Of a DNA stretch of 64,000 bases, positions 62,202 through 64,000 are shown piece by piece. The notes beneath the pieces were generated by a model. It was not told where the DNA came from. It saw only the letters and a program-made list of their open reading frames with translations, and did no database searches. The position numbers and the translations under genes are program-made. This DNA is from Caproiciproducens faecalis. GTDB lineage: Bacteria > Bacillota > Clostridia > Oscillospirales > Acutalibacteraceae. The stretch is taken from positions 744,001 to 808,000 of the forward strand of contig NZ_JAGFNZ010000001.1 of the NCBI RefSeq assembly GCF_019448085.1, given 5' to 3'. Numbering within the stretch: the first letter of the stretch is position 1; every line of letters begins with the position of its first letter.

Positions 62202-62558
62202 ATGGATATAATGGAGCGAATTAACCTGATGAAAGAATGCGGAATGATCGACGATCCGGCTTGCGTTGATCTGGTGAGGATTGTTAAAATTTTTAAAGAG
62301 GATTTTCAGTTTGACCTGACTGAAGAAAACGGCGGAGTCATGATAACCCATATTGGTGCGGCGATTAACAGGCTAAAGTCTGGTGAAGAAATTGAACCCT
62401 TGGGTCGTGAGGTTTTAAAGCAGGCAGAGGAGGAGCCTTCCTATCCTACCGCACTTGCAATATTGGATCAGGTAAAACAGGAAATGGTCTGTAAGCTGCC
62501 GGATATCGAACAGGAATTTTTGCTGGTTCATATCTGCAATACTTTGGCGGCCAATTAA
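62202..62558 (+). CDS. PRD domain protein (YhfY-like)
   Basis: A 118-residue single PRD-type helical domain, with the His in MITHIGAAINRLKSGEEIEP at the place where PTS proteins phosphorylate such domains, and a second His in EFLLVHICNTLAAN. No DNA-binding part. ATG 62202 with AAAGGA upstream, 17 bases after yhfZ. Position and size fit YhfY of the yhf cluster. It may link the pathway to PTS status; inference. Confidence 0.75.
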   Translation: MDIMERINLMKECGMIDDPACVDLVRIVKIFKEDFQFDLTEENGGVMITHIGAAINRLKSGEEIEPLGREVLKQAEEEPSYPTALAILDQVKQEMVCKLPDIEQEFLLVHICNTLAAN

Positions 62559-62578
62559 AAGAAAGGATGTTCTTGTAA

Positions 62579-62944
62579 ATGAAAATTGCAATCGGCGGAC
62601 TGAGTAAAAATGTCACAGCGGCTGCGGTTCAAAAATTTTCCGGGGGGAAAATTGAAACCGTGATTACTACAGACATAGGCGCTGTATCAATGCTGAAAAA
62701 AGGGGAGGTGGATTATTATTTCGGCGCTTGCGAGAGCGGCGGTGGTGCGGCGATATCAATTCTGATCGGAATGATCGGATACGCCAAGTGCTGCACGGTG
62801 GCAAAAAATGGGCAGGTTGTAAAGAAAGAGAATGTGGAAAAGTTTGTGAATGAGGGGAAAATCGCTTTTGGGATGTCGGTGGAAAGCATTGAGAAGACCG
62901 TCCCATTATTAGTCGAAGCATTGTTGGAAAAAAGTGGGGAATAG
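62579..62944 (+). CDS. yhfU: DUF2620 protein YhfU
   Basis: A 121-residue protein with a Gly-rich DUF2620 pattern: MKIAIGGLSKNVTAAAVQKF, VDYYFGACESGGGAAISILIGMIG, KCCTVAKNGQ. Cytosolic-looking apart from one hydrophobic segment. In yhf clusters it always precedes YhfT. Function unknown; possibly a subunit or accessory of the YhfT transporter. ATG 62579, GAAAGGATG upstream. Confidence 0.82.
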   Translation: MKIAIGGLSKNVTAAAVQKFSGGKIETVITTDIGAVSMLKKGEVDYYFGACESGGGAAISILIGMIGYAKCCTVAKNGQVVKKENVEKFVNEGKIAFGMSVESIEKTVPLLVEALLEKSGE

Positions 62945-62977
62945 CACAGAACCAAAATATTAAGGAGGAAAGACATT

Positions 62978-64000
62978 ATGACAGGGAATTTTTCGGTACT
63001 GAATTTTACAGTGGTAATCATACTGTGTGCATTTACGGCGTTCCTTTCCCACATGGGTATGGCGGTGTTCCACGACGGGCTTCGTCCCGTCATTCCGGAA
63101 TACATTGAGGGGCGGATGAAGCGTCCCGAACTCGGGAGTATTGCATTCGGACTGAGCGTAGGGTTTATCGCGTCCGTCGGTATCGCGCACACCGTGGCAA
63201 CCGGACTTTTGAACCCGTGGCTGCTGTTTCTGACCACGGATATTTTGGGAATTATTTCCCCAAAGAAATGGATCGCACCGATTCTCGGCGGTATTTGGGG
63301 CGCTCTGACTCTTACAGCCTTGGGCTTCATTAATACGGTTTTGACCGGTCTGCCGGTAAATTTCATCGGAGCTATGGGGGAAATCAGCAACCCGGTCGTT
63401 TCCTGTTTTGCACTGTTCCCGCTGATAGCGATTTTCATGCAGTTCAATGCGAAAAAAGGTATTATTTCTACTGTAATCACTTTTGCCGTTCGCATTCTGC
63501 TTACAAAATTTGTCCCATCCCTTTCTGCGGATGCTATGGAAATGTTTGTGGGCATCGTACTTCTTATCGGTTTCGCGGTTGTACAGGACAGCAAGCTAAA
63601 GCACACCGGTGAAGAGGAAGAAAATGTTTTCTCCGTGCGCACAGCCAGAATTCGGAAAAATATTGTTTTCCTGATGATCAGCGGAGCCTTGATTGCCGTG
63701 GCCTGTAATATACATATTTTCGGCGGTTCAGAGGTTTCCATCTATACGCTGGCTAAAGCTTATAAGTCGACAGATCCTGCCACATCTTCCGGCCTGATTC
63801 AGCAGGCGGCTCTTTCCGAATTTATGAGAGGCCTCGGTTTCATTCCACTGATTGCGACAACCGCGATTACAACCGGCGTTTATGGTGTTGCCGGGTTTAC
63901 CTTCGTTTACTGCGTCGGCTATCTGATGCCGAATCCGGTCTTTGCGGCCATCGGCGGTGCCGCTGTCATCCTGTTGGAAGTTTTGCTCCTTGGCTGGGTC
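62978..64000 (+). CDS. yhfT: YhfT-family membrane transporter (partial, right edge)
   Basis: ATG 62978 with TAAGGAGGAAAGACATT upstream; open to the window end (341 codons, no stop), so it is cut by the edge. Many hydrophobic helices: NFTVVIILCAFTAFLSHMGM, GLSVGFIASVGIAHTVATGL, MFVGIVLLIGFAVVQ. Charged motif VFHDGLRPVIPEYIEGRM. Matches the layout of YhfT, an inner-membrane protein thought to move a substrate used by the other yhf enzymes (aminotransferase, lyase, phosphotriesterase-like), which probably lie to the right of the window. Confidence 0.82.
   Translation, partial: MTGNFSVLNFTVVIILCAFTAFLSHMGMAVFHDGLRPVIPEYIEGRMKRPELGSIAFGLSVGFIASVGIAHTVATGLLNPWLLFLTTDILGIISPKKWIAPILGGIWGALTLTALGFINTVLTGLPVNFIGAMGEISNPVVSCFALFPLIAIFMQFNAKKGIISTVITFAVRILLTKFVPSLSADAMEMFVGIVLLIGFAVVQDSKLKHTGEEEENVFSVRTARIRKNIVFLMISGALIAVACNIHIFGGSEVSIYTLAKAYKSTDPATSSGLIQQAALSEFMRGLGFIPLIATTAITTGVYGVAGFTFVYCVGYLMPNPVFAAIGGAAVILLEVLLLGWV

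Noticed and set aside
62716-63741. 341-codon minus-strand open frame
   Set aside because: Shadow of yhfU/yhfT on the other strand; composition not protein-like.

Overview
The window looks like chromosome from an endospore-forming anaerobic Clostridia, probably in the Oscillospiraceae/Ruminococcaceae range. The evidence is a complete GerA-type germinant receptor operon, an EFR1-type flavodoxin/ferredoxin, an FMN/4Fe-4S ene-reductase, [NiFe]-hydrogenase remnants, clostridial serine recombinases with TnpW, strong AGGAGG ribosome binding sites with several TTG/GTG starts, and moderate G+C. No rRNA, complete tRNA or CRISPR array was seen.

Layout. 1-14 kb: tail of an unknown gene, a membrane-anchored alpha/beta hydrolase, a His-rich putative metal-binding protein, a 1929-residue beta-helix surface protein with an NPDTG sorting signal, a NarL-type two-component pair, and an hsdR remnant followed by an intact Mrr-like nuclease. 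14-23.4 kb: an FMN alpha-hydroxy-acid oxidase preceded by a tiny ORF, an EFR1 redox protein with a frameshifted 5' end, an Rrf2 regulator, an HxlR/DHA2-efflux pair, and a TetR gene with paired operators divergent from a DHA2 transporter, radical-SAM, cytidylate-kinase-like operon. 23.4-28.6 kb: a c-di-GMP-I riboswitch with terminator, then a small integrative element (sigma-like factor, leader peptide with attenuator-like hairpin, tnpW, two overlapping large serine recombinases). 28.7-34.6 kb: two transporters divergent from a LysR regulator and an Old-Yellow-Enzyme/FadH-type reductase.

34.9-36.2 kb is a complete IS3-family element with inverted repeats and a 4-bp target duplication. 36.5-44.6 kb is a drug- and stress-related accessory block: chloramphenicol acetyltransferase, an XRE-desulfoferrodoxin-like fusion, a TetR-GNAT fusion with its own promoter and operators, a C39-like protein, a C45 acyltransferase-like Ntn hydrolase, YjdF, a lipoprotein, a GyrI-like protein, a Vat-type acetyltransferase and a hydrolase. 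44.7-47.9 kb is a graveyard of fused gene fragments and IS remnants. 48.0-54.3 kb is a glucarate/hexarate operon on the minus strand (gudD, GntP permease, deacetylase-like amidohydrolase, AEC transporter, LysR). 55.0-59.0 kb is gerA-gerC-small ORF-gerB, bracketed by two copies of a 113/114-bp repeat with a covarying hairpin. 59.3-60.5 kb holds truncated [NiFe]-hydrogenase subunits behind an IS3 scar. From 61.26 kb to the right edge runs a yhf-type operon (yhfZ, PRD protein, yhfU, yhfT), with two operator-like palindromes ahead of yhfZ.

The most unusual items are the two tandem-hairpin arrays (13.8 and 38.0 kb), the covarying repeat around the ger operon, the riboswitch followed only by a short ORF that has a diverged relative 4.7 kb away, the TetR-GNAT and XRE-desulfoferrodoxin fusions, and the leader/hairpin ahead of the recombinases. 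All assignments rest on reading motifs in the sequence; no database search was run.
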